45,960 nt of DNA from Bacillus sp. 7884-1 (GCF_002272245.1 NZ_NPDD01000212.1:1-45960), one strand, 5' to 3'; shown: positions 31,444 to 41,513, counted from the stretch's first letter. Numbers and translations are program-made. Notes: generated from the sequence alone by a model not told the origin.

Positions 31444-32400
31444 GTGACTCGAGAACAAATGAACCCAACGATAGAGAAAATTCTTATAAACATTGAAAAG
31501 GTTATGATTGGAAAAAGAAATGTAGCCGAGCTTAGCCTTATTGCCTTATTAGCAGGAGGCCATGTGCTGCTAGAAGATGTACCAGGTGTGGGGAAGACGA
31601 TGATGGTCCGTGCACTTGCGAAGTCTGTTAATGCTAACTTCCGGAGGATCCAATTTACTCCTGACCTATTACCCTCAGATGTGACCGGAATTTCGATTTA
31701 TAATCCAAAGGAAATGGAATTCGAATTTCGACCAGGACCGTTGATGGGGAATATTATCCTCGCAGATGAAATTAACCGAACCTCACCCAAAACCCAGTCT
31801 GCTTTACTTGAAGGGATGGAGGAGGCGAGTGTAACGATTGATGGCGTAACCCATCGACTGCAAAAACCATTCTTTGTTATGGCCACCCAAAATCCAATAG
31901 AGTACGAAGGAACGTATCCACTGCCAGAAGCACAGCTCGATCGCTTTTTGTTGAAGATGAAAATGGGCTACCCTGAAGTAGATGAAGAGATAGAAGTTCT
32001 AAATAGGGCACAAAAGGTTCCGCCAATTGAAGACCTTTATTCAGTCATTGACCTTGAAGGTTTAATAGCACTGCAAAAAGAAATTAAAGAGGTTTACGTG
32101 GATGAAACGATAAAGCGCTATATCGTGGATATCGTTAATCAGACGAGACGCTTTCCTGGGGTCTACCTTGGTGCCAGTCCAAGGGGGTCAATCGCTTTGA
32201 TGAAAGCGGCACAAGCCTATGCCTTCATGTATGGCCGTGACTTTTGTCTTCCAGATGATATCCAGTATTTAGCACCATTTGTACTATCACATCGAATTAT
32301 TTTGAAATCAGAAGCAAAGTTTGAAGGAATTACAGCAGAAGAAATTGTAAACCGAGTGATTATGAGAATACCTGTTCCTGTACAAAGGCTTGTGAAGTAA
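31444..32400 (+). CDS. yeaC: MoxR-family AAA+ ATPase
   Basis: 318 residues, GTG start 7 bp after AGGAGG. Walker A is LLEDVPGVGKTMM, Walker B NIILADEINRTSPKTQSALLEGM, sensor 1 ATQNPIEYEGTYPLPEAQLDRFL, and the C-terminal lid YLGASPRGSIALMKAAQAYA. MoxR ATPases act as chaperones that assemble or activate partner protein complexes. It is the first gene of a tight operon with a DUF58 protein and a transglutaminase-like membrane protein, the usual partners. The order yeaC-yeaD-yebA-guaA-pbuG is the same as in Bacillus subtilis. Confidence 0.9.
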   Translation: MTREQMNPTIEKILINIEKVMIGKRNVAELSLIALLAGGHVLLEDVPGVGKTMMVRALAKSVNANFRRIQFTPDLLPSDVTGISIYNPKEMEFEFRPGPLMGNIILADEINRTSPKTQSALLEGMEEASVTIDGVTHRLQKPFFVMATQNPIEYEGTYPLPEAQLDRFLLKMKMGYPEVDEEIEVLNRAQKVPPIEDLYSVIDLEGLIALQKEIKEVYVDETIKRYIVDIVNQTRRFPGVYLGASPRGSIALMKAAQAYAFMYGRDFCLPDDIQYLAPFVLSHRIILKSEAKFEGITAEEIVNRVIMRIPVPVQRLVK

Positions 32401-32402
32401 CC

Positions 32403-33620
32403 ATGAAGAAATTGTGGATTCCATTTAAAAAAGTATGGAAGTTTGTGGTCTTACTATTTTTGATAGTGCTTACTTTTTCATATGCGATGTTTCAGGGGGG
32501 ATTTGTAAGCTGGTTTTTATTTTATAGTTTCTTACCTTTTGCGCTCTATTGTGTGGGCCTATCATTTTATTCTCTGGATGAGCTGGAAATTACGCGTGAA
32601 ATACCAAAAACAGACTTTAATGCGGGTGAGTCTTTAAAGGTTACTGTAAATGTGAAGAGAAACTCTATCTTCCCTATCTTCTATTTGCTTATTGAAGATA
32701 AATTATCAGATACACTTACTCATTCTCATCATAAAAAGAAAGCCAAGGCACTAGTATTACCTGGTTTTAAGAAGGAATTTACCTATGAATATATTATTGA
32801 TAATTTGCCGAGAGGGGAGCATATATTCGACAGCTTTATCGTTCGAACAAGTGACCTTCTTGGATTAGTTGAAAAAGAAAAAGCTCATTATGCAGAAAGT
32901 AAAGTCATCGCCTATCCAGCCTATACGGAGTTGGTTTACCGCCCATTTGAGACACATTTCGATCAAGGGATGACCGCATCAAGAGAACGGGTCCAGCGTG
33001 ATACCACACTAGCGATAGGTGTAAGGGATTACCAGCCTGGGGACCGCTTCTCATGGATTAACTGGAAAGCCTCTGCAAAACGGAACGAAATCATGACAAA
33101 GGAATTTGAACAACGCCAATCGCATGATGTGTTTGTTGTAATGGACTGTTCTCCTGATATGCATTTTGAGGGGGTTGTTTCCTTTACCGCCTCTTTATTA
33201 CGAGCCGTTCTAAAAAAGGGAGCACAAACGGGTCTCTTAACGATTAGCAGAGAGAGGGCATCCTTTCCCATTAGGGGAGGAGAAGATCAACTGCATCAGC
33301 TCTTTTATCATCTTGCCAGGATAGAAGCAAAAAGTTCTTCCTCGTTTGAGAAGGTGTTAGAGACTGAGGGAATGTTTGTCCAGCAAACGGTATCCTTCTT
33401 ACTAGTAACCGCCCAATTAACAAAGTCTTTAATAGAAAAGGCAGGCTTTCTGGGACAAAGAAAAGGAAAGATTACTCTTTTTCTGATAAAAGGAGAAAAA
33501 GAAGCTCCTACTCAAAGTGAAAGGTCCCTTATCGCTCTTGCAAATGCACGAAATGTACGGGTTCTAATGGTTCATGAAGGGGAATTTGCTTCAGCCTTCT
33601 CGGAGGTGAATTTGCGATGA
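32403..33620 (+). CDS. yeaD: DUF58-family membrane-anchored protein
   Basis: 405 residues. Two N-terminal membrane helices (about 15-55) are followed by a soluble beta domain. The DUF58 signature region is VQRDTTLAIGVRDYQPGDRFSWINWKASAKRNEIMTKEF, then a von Willebrand-A-like domain (DVFVVMDCSPDM). It starts 2 bp after yeaC, and its TGA overlaps the yebA ATG. Known as the constant partner of MoxR ATPases; the biochemical role is unresolved. Confidence 0.88.
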   Translation: MKKLWIPFKKVWKFVVLLFLIVLTFSYAMFQGGFVSWFLFYSFLPFALYCVGLSFYSLDELEITREIPKTDFNAGESLKVTVNVKRNSIFPIFYLLIEDKLSDTLTHSHHKKKAKALVLPGFKKEFTYEYIIDNLPRGEHIFDSFIVRTSDLLGLVEKEKAHYAESKVIAYPAYTELVYRPFETHFDQGMTASRERVQRDTTLAIGVRDYQPGDRFSWINWKASAKRNEIMTKEFEQRQSHDVFVVMDCSPDMHFEGVVSFTASLLRAVLKKGAQTGLLTISRERASFPIRGGEDQLHQLFYHLARIEAKSSSSFEKVLETEGMFVQQTVSFLLVTAQLTKSLIEKAGFLGQRKGKITLFLIKGEKEAPTQSERSLIALANARNVRVLMVHEGEFASAFSEVNLR

Positions 33621-35815
33621 AAAGAAATTTTCAAGCTTTTCTTGTATATTTATTGGGATTTTTGCTTTTATGGGAATGGTTGCGTCCGGTGGAGCAATTA
33701 ACTCAAACGGACCATATTGAAATGTTTGTTATTTTTATTCTCCTTTCTTTTGCAGTTTCCTTTTTAAGACTAAAGTGGATTTGGCAAATGATTTTAAAGA
33801 TATGGTTTATCCTCTTTTCTGTTCATATGTTTCATTATGATACAGGATTCTTTCAATTAGGCTGGCTGTTTTCCTTTTTAAGGAATTTGACTACTAATTT
33901 TAGTACGATCATAGCTCTTAATTGGGTAGGGATAACAAATGAACTTCGAACACTTTTGTTTTTTATTTTGCTTTGGTTAATGGTTTACTTAGTGAATTAT
34001 TGGCTCTTGAATCGGCAAAGGATTTTTATTTTCTTCTTTATGACACTTATTTATATAACGGTTTTGGATACTTTTACGCTTTATAGTGCGAAAACAGCGA
34101 TTGTTCGAACGGTTGTTGTAGGATTTGCTGTCATGGGGATGTTAACCTATTACAGAATTTTGGCTAAGGAAGAGGTAAGCACAGATTCTATTATTACTCG
34201 AAAATGGATGAGACCTTTAGTGATAATGATAGCTTTTAGTGTTATTGTTGGGATTATTGCACCTAAGTTCGAACCAATATGGCCAGATCCTGTTCCATAT
34301 CTTCAGGCTGCTGGCAATAAAGGCGGAGAAGATACAAATGGAAAGGGTGTTTCTAAAGTTGGTTATGGTACCGACGATACTCAATTAGGCGGTCCTTTTA
34401 TAGGGGATGACAGTACCGTATTTAAGGTAGAAGCAGGGCAAAAGAATTATTGGAAGGTAGAAACAAAGGATCATTATACGGGAAAAGGCTGGATTCCTTC
34501 TAGTTCAACTTCTATTCAAATAGGAGGAGATGAGTTAATACCTATTAGCTCTATACCTTCATCGGTAGAAACCAGGGATACATCTGCAAGATTATTCTTA
34601 TTTATGGATTATGAGCACCTTATTTATCCTGCAGGTATTCAAAGGGCGCAATTTGAACGCAGCTATACCTTGGAGATAGATTCAACGAAGGAAAAGATTT
34701 CAATCTTCGGTTTTGATTCTAAGCCTATTGCTCCCGATGCCTATACAGTTGAGTATAAAATTCCACAATATGAAGCAAGTAATTTAAGGGAGACTAGTGT
34801 TGTCGACCCAGGACAGATAAGTACAGAATTCCTTGCCCAATATACACAGCTGCCGGAGAATCTTCCTGAAAGAATTAAGGAATTAGCACAAAGTATTACC
34901 GAAGGCGAAACAAACTGGTTTGATAAAGCAAAAGCAATCGAGCGACATTTTAGTGGCTCTGAGTTCCGTTATGATCAAAAAAATGTGGCAGTTCCTGAAG
35001 AAGATGATGATTATGTCGATCAATTCTTATTTGATACAAAAGTAGGGTATTGTGATAATTTTTCCACCTCGATGGCGGTTCTGCTTCGAACATTAGGAAT
35101 ACCTACTCGTTGGGTAAAAGGGTATACCGGTGGGGATTTTCTGGAATATAGTGAAGGGGATACTTCGAAATCAATCTATGAAATTACCAATAATAATGCA
35201 CATTCATGGGTAGAAGTTTATTTCCCTAACCAAGGCTGGGTACCCTTTGAACCAACTAAGGGTTTTACAAATGACGTTTCGATTAGTTTTACAAATCCAG
35301 ATGGAACACCTGCTGCTACGGAAACAACTGCTCAGCCAGCACCAAAACCACAGCAGAACCCGGAGGAGGATAGCAGCAGTTCGACGGATAAGGATAATTC
35401 TTTTTCATTTAGTGGTTTCTGGTTGAGTATAAAAATATTTTTTAATAATAACTGGAAATTGATTTTATTAGTATCTGCAATAGTTGTTGGGGCAGCGGGC
35501 CTTCTGTATCGATCCCGAGGAAAGTGGATACCGCATTTATATTTACTTCAGTTCCGATTAAGAAAAAAGGATGAAAACATTGGTAAGGCTTACCTCATTC
35601 TTCTAGAGCAACTGGAGCGTTATGGCCTAAAACGTAATGATGGCCAAACGCTTAGAAATTATGCACGATACATTGATACCTTCTTTGCATCTAGGGAGAT
35701 GTCAAAGCTAACCGACAGATATGAGCAATATCTATACCACCAGAAACTTCCTGAGGGAAGCTGGAAGGATTCACGTGAATTGTGGGAAAATTTAATTAAA
35801 AAGACAATTGCTTGA
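33617..35815 (+). CDS. yebA: Transglutaminase-like membrane protein (TgpA-type)
   Basis: 732 residues. Six or so N-terminal helices (1-215), an extracellular region, then a transglutaminase-like cysteine-protease fold with the triad Cys (FDTKVGYCDNFSTSMAVLLRTLGIPTRWVKGY), His (NNNAHSWVEVYF) and Asp/Glu (PFEPTKGF). After it come a Ser/Pro/Gln-rich linker, one more helix (near 610) and a C-terminal DUF4129 cytoplasmic domain. It forms the third component of the MoxR-DUF58-transglutaminase operon, with a four-base ATGA overlap. Its stop codon lies inside the -35 box of the guaA promoter. Confidence 0.88.
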   Translation: MKRNFQAFLVYLLGFLLLWEWLRPVEQLTQTDHIEMFVIFILLSFAVSFLRLKWIWQMILKIWFILFSVHMFHYDTGFFQLGWLFSFLRNLTTNFSTIIALNWVGITNELRTLLFFILLWLMVYLVNYWLLNRQRIFIFFFMTLIYITVLDTFTLYSAKTAIVRTVVVGFAVMGMLTYYRILAKEEVSTDSIITRKWMRPLVIMIAFSVIVGIIAPKFEPIWPDPVPYLQAAGNKGGEDTNGKGVSKVGYGTDDTQLGGPFIGDDSTVFKVEAGQKNYWKVETKDHYTGKGWIPSSSTSIQIGGDELIPISSIPSSVETRDTSARLFLFMDYEHLIYPAGIQRAQFERSYTLEIDSTKEKISIFGFDSKPIAPDAYTVEYKIPQYEASNLRETSVVDPGQISTEFLAQYTQLPENLPERIKELAQSITEGETNWFDKAKAIERHFSGSEFRYDQKNVAVPEEDDDYVDQFLFDTKVGYCDNFSTSMAVLLRTLGIPTRWVKGYTGGDFLEYSEGDTSKSIYEITNNNAHSWVEVYFPNQGWVPFEPTKGFTNDVSISFTNPDGTPAATETTAQPAPKPQQNPEEDSSSSTDKDNSFSFSGFWLSIKIFFNNNWKLILLVSAIVVGAAGLLYRSRGKWIPHLYLLQFRLRKKDENIGKAYLILLEQLERYGLKRNDGQTLRNYARYIDTFFASREMSKLTDRYEQYLYHQKLPEGSWKDSRELWENLIKKTIA

Positions 35816-35841
35816 CCGATAAAACAACCTATTGTTACAAT
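35812..35841 (+). promoter_or_regulatory. Promoter of guaA
   Basis: TTGACC (35812-35817), 18 bp, TACAAT (35836-35841). The yebA stop codon TGA (35813-35815) is inside the -35 hexamer. It starts the riboswitch leader about 20 bp before the aptamer. Confidence 0.7.
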
Positions 35842-35865
35842 AAGGCGTAAATTTATACGGTTTTT

Positions 35866-35932
35866 CTTCATATATCCTCGAAAATAGGTTCGAGAGTCTC
35901 TACCGGGTCACCGTAATGACCTGACTATGAAG
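35866..35932 (+). ncRNA. Guanine riboswitch (guaA leader)
   Basis: Purine riboswitch aptamer. P1 is CTTCAT/ATGAAG, followed by the ATATcCT segment, P2, the conserved TCTACCGGG with P3, and the J3/1 sequence GACTAT. The specificity base is C (35925), which pairs with guanine; adenine types have GATTAT. Sensing guanine to shut off GMP synthase is logical feedback. An antiterminator/terminator switch follows. Confidence 0.93.
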
Positions 35933-35966
35933 GCAGAAATTTCTGTCATAGCAATTGTGAGAAAGC

Positions 35967-36019
35967 TAGAATTCTGCCTTCCTGGTTTATATGGAGGGGG
36001 AATTCTAGTTTTTTTTTTG
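35967..36019 (+). terminator. Riboswitch-controlled terminator before guaA
   Basis: CTAGAATTC and GAATTCTAG form the long stem with an inner TTCC/GGAG, followed by nine or more T. GAAGGCAGAA just after P1 is complementary to TTCTGCCTTC in the 5' arm of this stem, giving the alternative antiterminator. With guanine bound, P1 holds GAAG and the terminator forms. Confidence 0.88.
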
Positions 36020-36066
36020 TGATAAAAGTAAATACTAACCTTATAATTTTGGAAGAGGTGGCCGTG

Positions 36067-37602
36067 TTGACAAATACAGATTTGATTGTTGTTTTAGACT
36101 TTGGAAGCCAGTATAACCAGTTGATCACACGCAGGATTCGTGAGTTTGGTGTCTATAGTGAACTTCATCCACATACGATTACCGCTGAGGAAATTAGAAA
36201 AATGAATCCAAAGGGAATCATTTTTTCAGGCGGACCGAATAGTGTATATGATGAAAACTCATTCCGCTGCGATGAAGAAATTTTTGAAATGGGTCTGCCT
36301 ATCTTAGGAATTTGCTATGGTATGCAGCTAATGACTGTTCACTTTGATGGGAAGGTTGAAAAAGCAAAGAACCGTGAGTATGGGAAAGCGGTCATGAATC
36401 TCCAAAATCAGACGAAGCTTTTCCATGATATGCCTGAGGAGCAAGTGGTTTGGATGAGTCATGGAGATTTGGTTGTCGAAGCACCAGCTGGCTTTACAGT
36501 TGACGGAACAAACCCGTCCTGCCCGATTTCGGCGATGAGTAATGAGGACCGAAAATTATACGCTGTTCAATTCCACCCAGAAGTTCGACACTCCGTATAT
36601 GGAAATGAGCTGCTTAAGAATTTTGTCTTTAATGTATGTGAGTGTAAAGGCGATTGGTCTATGGGGAACTTCATTGAAGTCGAAATGGCAAAGATTCGTG
36701 AGCAGGTTGGAGATAAGAAAGTACTTTGTGCCCTTAGCGGTGGAGTAGACTCTTCTGTTGTTGCTGTACTCATTCATAAAGCAATCGGAGATCAACTAAC
36801 CTGTATTTTTGTTGACCATGGGCTTCTTCGTAAAAATGAAGCGGAAAGTGTCATGAAGACCTTTGCAGAAGGCTTCCATATGAATGTCATTAAAGTGGAT
36901 GCAAAGGAACGTTTCTTATCTAAGCTAGAAGGGGTCTCAGATCCAGAGAAAAAGCGAAAAATTATTGGCAATGAATTCATTTATGTATTCGATGACGAAG
37001 CAACAAAGCTTAAAGGGATTGACTTTTTAGCACAAGGAACGCTGTATACCGATATCATCGAAAGCGGAACCGCAACTGCACAAACGATTAAATCTCATCA
37101 TAATGTTGGCGGATTACCTGAGGATATGCAATTTAAATTAATCGAACCATTGAATACCCTTTTTAAAGATGAGGTCCGCGCCGTTGGTACGGAGCTTGGA
37201 ATTCCAGATGATATTGTTTGGAGACAGCCATTCCCTGGACCAGGTCTTGGAATTCGTGTCTTAGGAGCGATTTCTGATGAAAAACTTGAAATTGTTCGTG
37301 AATCCGACTGGATTTTACGTGAAGAAATAAAGAAGGCTGGACTTGATCGTGAAATATGGCAATACTTTACGGTACTGCCAGACATTCGCAGTGTTGGTGT
37401 AATGGGCGATGCCAGAACATACGATTATACAATCGGTATCCGTGCCGTTACTTCTATAGATGGAATGACTTCTGATTGGGCTCGGATCCCATGGGATGTG
37501 CTCGAAGTTATATCAACTCGAATTGTAAATGAAGTTTCGCATGTTAACCGAGTGGTCTATGACATTACGAGTAAGCCACCAGCAACCATTGAATGGGAAT
37601 AA
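36067..37602 (+). CDS. guaA: GMP synthase (glutamine-hydrolysing)
   Basis: Converts XMP, glutamine and ATP to GMP. 512 residues from TTG 36067, 8 bp after AGAGG (GTG 36064 is the alternative; a longer frame from 36019 would start inside the terminator). The class-I glutamine amidotransferase domain has Cys83 in GICYGMQLM and the His-Glu pair in QFHPEVRHS. The PP-loop ATP pyrophosphatase is [15 protein letters not shown], and the C-terminal dimerisation domain ends in KPPATIEWE. Length matches Bacillus subtilis GuaA (513). It is controlled by the guanine riboswitch upstream and ends at the terminator at 37622. Confidence 0.96.
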   Translation: MTNTDLIVVLDFGSQYNQLITRRIREFGVYSELHPHTITAEEIRKMNPKGIIFSGGPNSVYDENSFRCDEEIFEMGLPILGICYGMQLMTVHFDGKVEKAKNREYGKAVMNLQNQTKLFHDMPEEQVVWMSHGDLVVEAPAGFTVDGTNPSCPISAMSNEDRKLYAVQFHPEVRHSVYGNELLKNFVFNVCECKGDWSMGNFIEVEMAKIREQVGDKKVLCALSGGVDSSVVAVLIHKAIGDQLTCIFVDHGLLRKNEAESVMKTFAEGFHMNVIKVDAKERFLSKLEGVSDPEKKRKIIGNEFIYVFDDEATKLKGIDFLAQGTLYTDIIESGTATAQTIKSHHNVGGLPEDMQFKLIEPLNTLFKDEVRAVGTELGIPDDIVWRQPFPGPGLGIRVLGAISDEKLEIVRESDWILREEIKKAGLDREIWQYFTVLPDIRSVGVMGDARTYDYTIGIRAVTSIDGMTSDWARIPWDVLEVISTRIVNEVSHVNRVVYDITSKPPATIEWE

Positions 37603-37621
37603 ATTTTATAGAATAGTTCTA

Positions 37622-37666
37622 AAAGCGAACGTTTTTAAATATAATTTTAAAAACGTTCGCTTTTTG
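37622..37666 (+). terminator. Terminator of guaA
   Basis: AAAGCGAACGTTTTTAAA pairs with its complement ending AACGTTCGCTTT, followed by T5. The arm is 18 bp or longer. Confidence 0.9.
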
Positions 37667-37727
37667 TGTTTACAAGTTGGGAAATCCCTGATAAGATAAA
37701 GGAGAAGTAAATAATTTGTCGATTTAA

Positions 37728-37794
37728 CTCGTATAATCTTGGGAATATGGCCCAAAAGTTTCTACCGAGCCACCGTAAATGGCTTGACTACGAG
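37728..37794 (+). ncRNA. Guanine riboswitch (pbuG leader)
   Basis: Second purine aptamer. P1 is CTCGTA/TACGAG, then ATAATC, P2 around TTGGGAATATGGCCCAA, the conserved TTTCTACCG, P3 with the CCGTAAATGG loop, and J3/1 GACTAC with C at 37788 (guanine type). It fits the consensus better than the guaA copy. It controls the purine permease gene that follows. Confidence 0.95.
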
Positions 37795-37848
37795 GCAGTG
37801 TTAAAAACAGAGGTTATTCCTCTATTATTTACACTTGCCCCAAGTCAA

Positions 37849-37878
37849 GCGTTCCGGTAGATATCGGAGCGTTTTTTG
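37849..37878 (+). terminator. Riboswitch-controlled terminator before pbuG
   Basis: CGTTCCG pairs with CGGAGCG (one wobble), followed by six T. Upstream, GGCAGTGT after the aptamer can pair with ACACTTGCC near 37831-37840 as part of the alternative fold. Confidence 0.82.
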
Positions 37879-37913
37879 TTTTTATAAAAGAAAGATTCCT
37901 AGGGGGAAGAAGA

Positions 37914-39242
37914 ATGCAAAAGTATTTTATGTTTAAAGAATTAGGGACGAATTATCGTCGTGAAATTATTGGCGGCATGACTACCTTCTTGGCGATGGCC
38001 TATATATTAGTCGTTAACCCGCTTACGTTGACCCTTTCTAGTGTAAAGGATTTTCCTGACGCACTTCGAATGGATTATGGAGCAGTATTTGTAGCAACAG
38101 CCTTGGCTGCTGCAATTGGATCCATTGTTATGGGATTACTCGGAAAGTACCCACTTGCTTTAGCGCCAGGTATGGGACTAAATGCCTTCTTTGCTTATAC
38201 AGTTGTGTTAGGCAGCGGTATTCCATGGCAGCACGCTCTAGGTGCAGTATTCATTTCCGGAGTATTTTTCTTCTTATTAACACTTACAGGATTACGTGAG
38301 AAATTAATTAATGCGATTCCGATTGAGTTAAAGCATGCGGTCGGGGCCGGAATTGGTTTATATATTACCTTTATTGGATTGCAAAGTGCTGGTATTGTAG
38401 TAAACAATGATGCGACCCTTGTAGGATTAGGTGATTTGACAGCTGGACCAACTTTACTAGCAATTTTCGGAATCATTGTGACGGTTATACTGATGACTAG
38501 AGGGTTTAATGGAGCAGTATTTCTCGGAATGATTATTACTGTTATCGTAGGAATGATCTTTAACTTAATTGACACACCAGATAAAATTGTCGATACCGTT
38601 CCAAGTATAGCACCTACATTTGGAGCCGCGTTTTCTTCTTTTACCGATAGTTCGTTTTACTCAATGGCCATGCTTGGAATTATATTGACGCTATTGTTTG
38701 TTGATTTCTTTGATAATGCAGGGACACTTGTAGCAGTGGCGAATCAAGCAGGAATGATCAAAGACAATAAATTACCACGTGCAGGCAGAGCTTTAATTGC
38801 TGACTCAGTAGCAACAACTGTTGGTGCAGTCCTTGGTACTTCAACAACAACGTCTTATATTGAATCATCTGCCGGTGTAGCAGCTGGTGCAAGAACAGGT
38901 TTTGCTTCACTTGTTACCGCAGCATTGTTTATTCTATCACTGTTCTTCTTCCCGTTATTATCAGTAGTAACAGCTTCAGTTACAGCACCAGCCTTAATCA
39001 TTGTTGGAGCGTTGATGGTAGGTTCGTTAGGGAAAATTGAATGGACGAAATTTGAAGTTGCTGTACCAGCCTTCCTTACTATGATTGCTATGCCTTTGAC
39101 ATATAGCATTGCAACAGGTATTGCTGTAGGATTTATCTTTTACCCAATTACGATGATTGTTAAAGGTAAAATGAAAGATGTTCATCCGATTATGTATTTC
39201 TTCTTTGTCATTTTCATTCTATACTTCATTTTCTTACAATAG
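37914..39242 (+). CDS. pbuG: Guanine/hypoxanthine permease
   Basis: 442-residue purine:H+ symporter of the AzgA branch of the NCS2 family, with about 12 to 14 helices. Landmarks are TTFLAMAYILVVNPLTLT, LAPGMGLNAFFAYTVVLGSGIPWQ, HAVGAGIGLYITFIGLQSAGIV, LFVDFFDNAGTLVAVANQAGM and GTSTTTSYIESSAGVAAGARTG. It is preceded by AGGGGGAAG and by a guanine riboswitch, and lies next to guaA as in Bacillus subtilis. It salvages guanine and hypoxanthine. Confidence 0.94.
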   Translation: MQKYFMFKELGTNYRREIIGGMTTFLAMAYILVVNPLTLTLSSVKDFPDALRMDYGAVFVATALAAAIGSIVMGLLGKYPLALAPGMGLNAFFAYTVVLGSGIPWQHALGAVFISGVFFFLLTLTGLREKLINAIPIELKHAVGAGIGLYITFIGLQSAGIVVNNDATLVGLGDLTAGPTLLAIFGIIVTVILMTRGFNGAVFLGMIITVIVGMIFNLIDTPDKIVDTVPSIAPTFGAAFSSFTDSSFYSMAMLGIILTLLFVDFFDNAGTLVAVANQAGMIKDNKLPRAGRALIADSVATTVGAVLGTSTTTSYIESSAGVAAGARTGFASLVTAALFILSLFFFPLLSVVTASVTAPALIIVGALMVGSLGKIEWTKFEVAVPAFLTMIAMPLTYSIATGIAVGFIFYPITMIVKGKMKDVHPIMYFFFVIFILYFIFLQ

Positions 39243-39250
39243 TGTCGAAA

Positions 39251-39279
39251 GAGTCTGTGATCATCACAGGCTCTTTTTT
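39251..39279 (+). terminator. Terminator of pbuG
   Basis: GAGTCTGTGA-TCA-TCACAGGCTC followed by six T. Confidence 0.9.
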
Positions 39280-39394
39280 GTGCTGTGAACTATTTCACAA
39301 AATATTTTTATTTTTCATAAAAATAGATAAATTTTTCCAATTTTCTGCTTTATGATAGGGGTATAAGAAGGAGAATGGAAAGGGAGTTTTGAAA

Positions 39395-40339
39395 GTGAAC
39401 ATACTAAACGTTCGGGAGCTTGGAAAAAGCTTTGGGAAGTTAGAAGCAGTGAAAGGTGTGTCCTTTTCGGTGGAGAAAGGCGAGTCCTTCAGTCTACTTG
39501 GACCGAATGGTGCGGGCAAATCCACTACAATCAACATGATAACCGGTTTATACCCTCCGACCTCAGGAAGTATTCAAATAACGGGTGTTGATGTTATCAA
39601 AAATCCAAAACAAGCCCAAAAGTCGATAGGGGTTGTACCTCAGGAAATTGCACTCTATGGGACATTATCAGCAAGAGAGAATCTAAAATTTTGGGGGAGG
39701 ATGTATGATTTATCTGGAAATGCTCTTGAAAAATCGGTTGATGAAGTCCTTGAAATCATTGGGCTGACAGACCGAGCAAAGGACAAAATCAATACCTTTT
39801 CGGGCGGAATGAAGCGGCGGGTAAATATAGGTGCTGCCATTTTACATAAACCAGACGTATTAATCATGGATGAACCCACAGTTGGAATCGATCCACAGTC
39901 AAGAAATCATATTCTCAACACCGCAAAATCCTTAAATCAAAATGGAATGACTATAATCTATACTAGTCATTATATGGAAGAAGTGGAATTCCTTTGTGAA
40001 CGGATTGGGATTATTGACCACGGGGAGTTAATTGCTTGTGGGACCCTTCGTGAGCTGAGGGAAACCATCGGTGAACGGTCAAGAATTATCATCTCTTTGG
40101 ATAAAGAAAGGTCGAATCATTTAGAGATTATAGGTTTACTAGAGGGTTTGGCAGTGGAAAAAGATATCCTGATAAAAGACAATTTGCTTACCGTTTTTCA
40201 TAAAGAACCGCAAGCAATTCTAAGTGAATTAATCCAGCTGGTGACAAAAGACGGGACGAAGATTACATCTGTAGAAATTGTTGAACCCAACCTAGAAAGT
40301 GTCTTTTTGCATTTAACTGGTAGAAGCTTAAGAGATTAG
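39395..40339 (+). CDS. ABC-2 type transporter ATPase
   Basis: 314 residues, with Walker A LLGPNGAGKST, Q-loop VPQEIALYGTL, signature TFSGGMKRRVNIGAAIL, Walker B VLIMDEPTVGIDP and H-loop YTSHYMEE. The C-terminal extension is as in drug or lantibiotic exporters. GTG 39395 lies 8 bp after GGGAG; an alternative TTG at 39389 is too close to it. It heads an operon with two large permeases, so the complex is an exporter with one ATPase and a permease pair. The substrate is unknown. Confidence 0.85.
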   Translation: MNILNVRELGKSFGKLEAVKGVSFSVEKGESFSLLGPNGAGKSTTINMITGLYPPTSGSIQITGVDVIKNPKQAQKSIGVVPQEIALYGTLSARENLKFWGRMYDLSGNALEKSVDEVLEIIGLTDRAKDKINTFSGGMKRRVNIGAAILHKPDVLIMDEPTVGIDPQSRNHILNTAKSLNQNGMTIIYTSHYMEEVEFLCERIGIIDHGELIACGTLRELRETIGERSRIIISLDKERSNHLEIIGLLEGLAVEKDILIKDNLLTVFHKEPQAILSELIQLVTKDGTKITSVEIVEPNLESVFLHLTGRSLRD

Positions 40340-40345
40340 GGTGCG

Positions 40346-41513
40346 ATGATGATGACTTCCTGGTGGCTGGCGTGGAAAGATTTACTGATTATTATTCGTG
40401 ATAAGAAGGCTTTATTAACGTTAATCGCGATGCCTCTTTTGTTAATTGCTATTTTAGGATCAGCATTTGGCGATATGATGGATGGTGATGAAGATGTTAC
40501 GATTAAAAAGTTCACATTGGGAATTGTTAATTTAGATCAGGGACAGTTAGGCGGAGTATTATCAGAAGAGGTTTTTGAAAAGGAACTATCTGATCAAATT
40601 AAGGTTAAATATTTTCAAGAAGAAGAGATGGTTAAAAAAATTAAGGACCATAAACTTGATGTAGGAATTGTTATTGATGAGGATTTTACAGCTTCCTTGA
40701 TAACGGGAGAACAAGCGCGTGCAAAACTAATCTCAGTTCCTGACCCTGGTATTAAAGCAACCATCGTTTCAAGTGTAATAGAACAATTCGGTCAATCCGT
40801 ACCAATCGAAGCAATGTCAGCAAATATGGCACTACCTGTTCAAGGTAATACCTCCGCAGAAGAACCCAGTCAAAACCTCCTTAATGAAACATCTATTGAT
40901 GCAGACACGAATCCAGTTAGTTCTTTTCAGTATTATGCTGCTGCCATGGGTGTCATGTTCCTGCTAATGACCGTCGTTCAAGGTGTTTCGGCAATGATTC
41001 TTGAAAAAGAGCAAGAGGTCTTTAAACGATTGCTGATATCAAATCTAACCTACATAAACTACTTAACTGGAAAAATGATTGGTTTAATTGCTATATCTTT
41101 ATTGCAGGCTTTTGTGATTATCATTGGCACAAAGCTTATATTTGGAGTTGACTGGGGAAACTCAATCTCCGGTGTTGTAATCTTTTGTCATAAGTGCTTG
41201 TGGTTTGGGTGTATTGGCAGGCTCTTTTATCAAAACAGAGAAAGGCTTTAATGCTGCTGGAATGTTAGGAACGCAAATTTTCGCTGCCTTAGGCGGGAGT
41301 ATGGTGCCGTTATATATATTCCCAGATTGGTTTGTTTCTGTTTCTAAATTATTGCCGAATGGTCTCGCACTCCAAACTTATTTAGATTTAATGTCAGGGG
41401 CATCGTTTTTTGAAATTATCCCTGCAGTACTGAGCGCAATTGGCTTAGGGGTATTATTCTTTGCGATTGGCTTATTTCGCCTTTCAATCGAAAGGAGAGG
41501 GAAGTATGCGTAG
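40346..41513 (+). pseudogene. ABC-2 permease split by a one-base frameshift
   Basis: Two overlapping frames (40346-41251 and 41205-41513) together encode one permease of about 388 residues. It has an N-terminal helix (LLTLIAMPLLLIAILGSAFG), a large extracellular loop, then five C-terminal helices. The first frame leaves its family in mid-helix after SGVVIF, and the second resumes with ISACGLGVLAG. Removing one T from the TTTT run at 41183-41186 restores GVVIFVISACGLGVLAGSFIKTEKGF. The ATPase before it and the next permease (375 residues, the same topology) are intact, so the frameshift may be a recent mutation or a base-calling error. Confidence 0.82.

Noticed and set aside
35866-35932. Adenine riboswitch
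   Set aside because: The J3/1 specificity base is C (GACTAT), not U (GATTAT), and the gene is GMP synthase, so guanine is the ligand.
38195-38575. 126-codon minus-strand ORF inside pbuG
   Set aside because: Shadow of a membrane-protein gene in the opposite frame.
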